Virus record (IMG/VR): IMGVR_UViG_3300018876_000008
Coordinates: 105,338 to 169,337 of that record
Direction: 5' to 3' (one strand)
Length of the DNA: 64,000 nucleotides
From: a virus
A model generated the notes under the pieces. It was given only the letters and a program-made list of their open reading frames with translations. It did not search any database and was not told where the DNA came from. This document shows, one piece after another, positions 63,795 to 64,000 of the stretch. The position numbers and the translations under genes were made by a program. How positions within the stretch are numbered: the stretch's first letter is position 1; every line of letters begins with the position of its first letter.

Positions 63795-64000
63795 ATGAAA
63801 ATATTAGGACCAAATGATACGGGTAAAGGAATTTTAATCGAGTGGGACGCTGGATTTATAAACCCAAACGATAAACGTAACGCCGACATTATAAAAGAAT
63901 CGTATGGTCAGTTAGACCATTCTAAACCTTTCGAGTTCTATGCCGTATTACAGAAATACGACACCCCAAATAGAAATGGAAGAATTTACCCTGAACAAAT
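63795..64000 (+). CDS. Prohead core protease (gp21-like), partial
   Basis: Only the first ~68 codons are in the window. The stretch KPFEFYAVLQKYDTPNRNGR followed by IYP is typical of the N-terminal part of T4-type prohead proteases, serine enzymes that cut head proteins at (L/I)xE sites and then degrade themselves. Catalytic residues lie beyond the edge. Location after portal matches T4 order. Confidence 0.85.
   Translation, partial: MKILGPNDTGKGILIEWDAGFINPNDKRNADIIKESYGQLDHSKPFEFYAVLQKYDTPNRNGRIYPEQ

Noticed and set aside
1-64000. Alternative genetic code with reassigned TAG or TGA
   Set aside because: Genes end in TAA, TAG (for example at 2691) and TGA (for example at 24841 and 33798), and no recognised gene is interrupted by an in-frame stop.
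1-64000. Prophage or integrated element
   Set aside because: No integrase, excisionase, repressor or attachment repeats seen, and no flanking bacterial core genes; ribosomal bS21, Clp and enzymes are embedded among phage genes.

Overview
This AT-rich window reads as part of the genome of a large tailed virus (phage) of a Bacteroidota host, probably a flavobacterium-like one. Viral evidence: a T4-type terminase large subunit (58173-59945), a gp20-like portal (59993-61855) and the start of a gp21-like prohead protease at the right edge (63795). Host evidence: Bacteroidota-type promoters (TAnnTTTG), two secreted proteins ending in the gliding-motility/T9SS C-terminal domain, a Bacteroidota-style ribosomal protein bS21, and a tmRNA whose tag starts GET as in Bacteroidota. 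TAA, TAG and TGA all end genes, so the standard code applies. I saw no integrase or lysogeny module.

Layout. 1-873: structured non-coding DNA with inverted repeats and three terminator-like hairpins. 0.9-8.7 kb: unknown genes on both strands, a 35-aa metallothionein-like gene, a DnaJ-type zinc-finger protein, a DUF2061 protein and ClpP. 8.6-15.8 kb (minus): a metabolic and envelope block (P-loop NTPase, flavodoxin-fold oxidoreductase, methylglyoxal synthase, lipoprotein, two T9SS-type proteins, small membrane proteins). 15.4-17.7 kb (minus): eight ordinary tRNAs plus one aberrant tRNA and a 72-nt cloverleaf-like element. 17.7-23.3 kb (minus): accessory enzymes (phosphoesterase, glucosaminidase, nucleotidyltransferase/HAD/APS-kinase trio, FKBP, thioesterase, secreted nuclease). 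23.4-30.9 kb: amidase endolysin, HExxH protein, SAP protein, a polyphosphate kinase 2 fusion and phage hypotheticals. 30.9-36.9 kb: a double GT17 glycosyltransferase, three oxygenase-fold proteins and a lipoprotein. 37-42.6 kb (plus): candidate internal head proteins. 42.7-47.1 kb: HNH nuclease, GT25, DUF6011 protein, tmRNA and a CAP protein. 47.2-53.9 kb: a large late protein, an M20 peptidase, ClpC and its probable UVR adaptor. 54-64 kb (plus): head morphogenesis, with bS21 antisense.

Two promoter classes split the genes by function. TATTTAT(A/T), in the sense direction on either strand, precedes virion-type and lysis genes. TAnnTTTG precedes metabolic, secreted, Clp, tRNA and tmRNA genes. 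In several genes of both classes the motif sits only 3-5 nt before the start codon, which suggests leaderless transcripts.

The most interesting candidate system is a family of otherwise unrelated late proteins carrying an N-terminal segment that ends in (L/I)-x-E, usually followed by Q. This looks like a capsid-targeting tag cut by the prohead protease encoded at 63795. The tagged set includes HExxH metalloprotease-like proteins, a peptidoglycan-binding protein with membrane segments, and other hydrophobic proteins, which would fit a cargo ejected with the DNA. A second candidate is protein turnover: phage ClpP, an N-domain-less ClpC with a ClpP-docking VGF loop, a double-UVR adaptor candidate, and a tmRNA with an unusually long, atypically ending tag.
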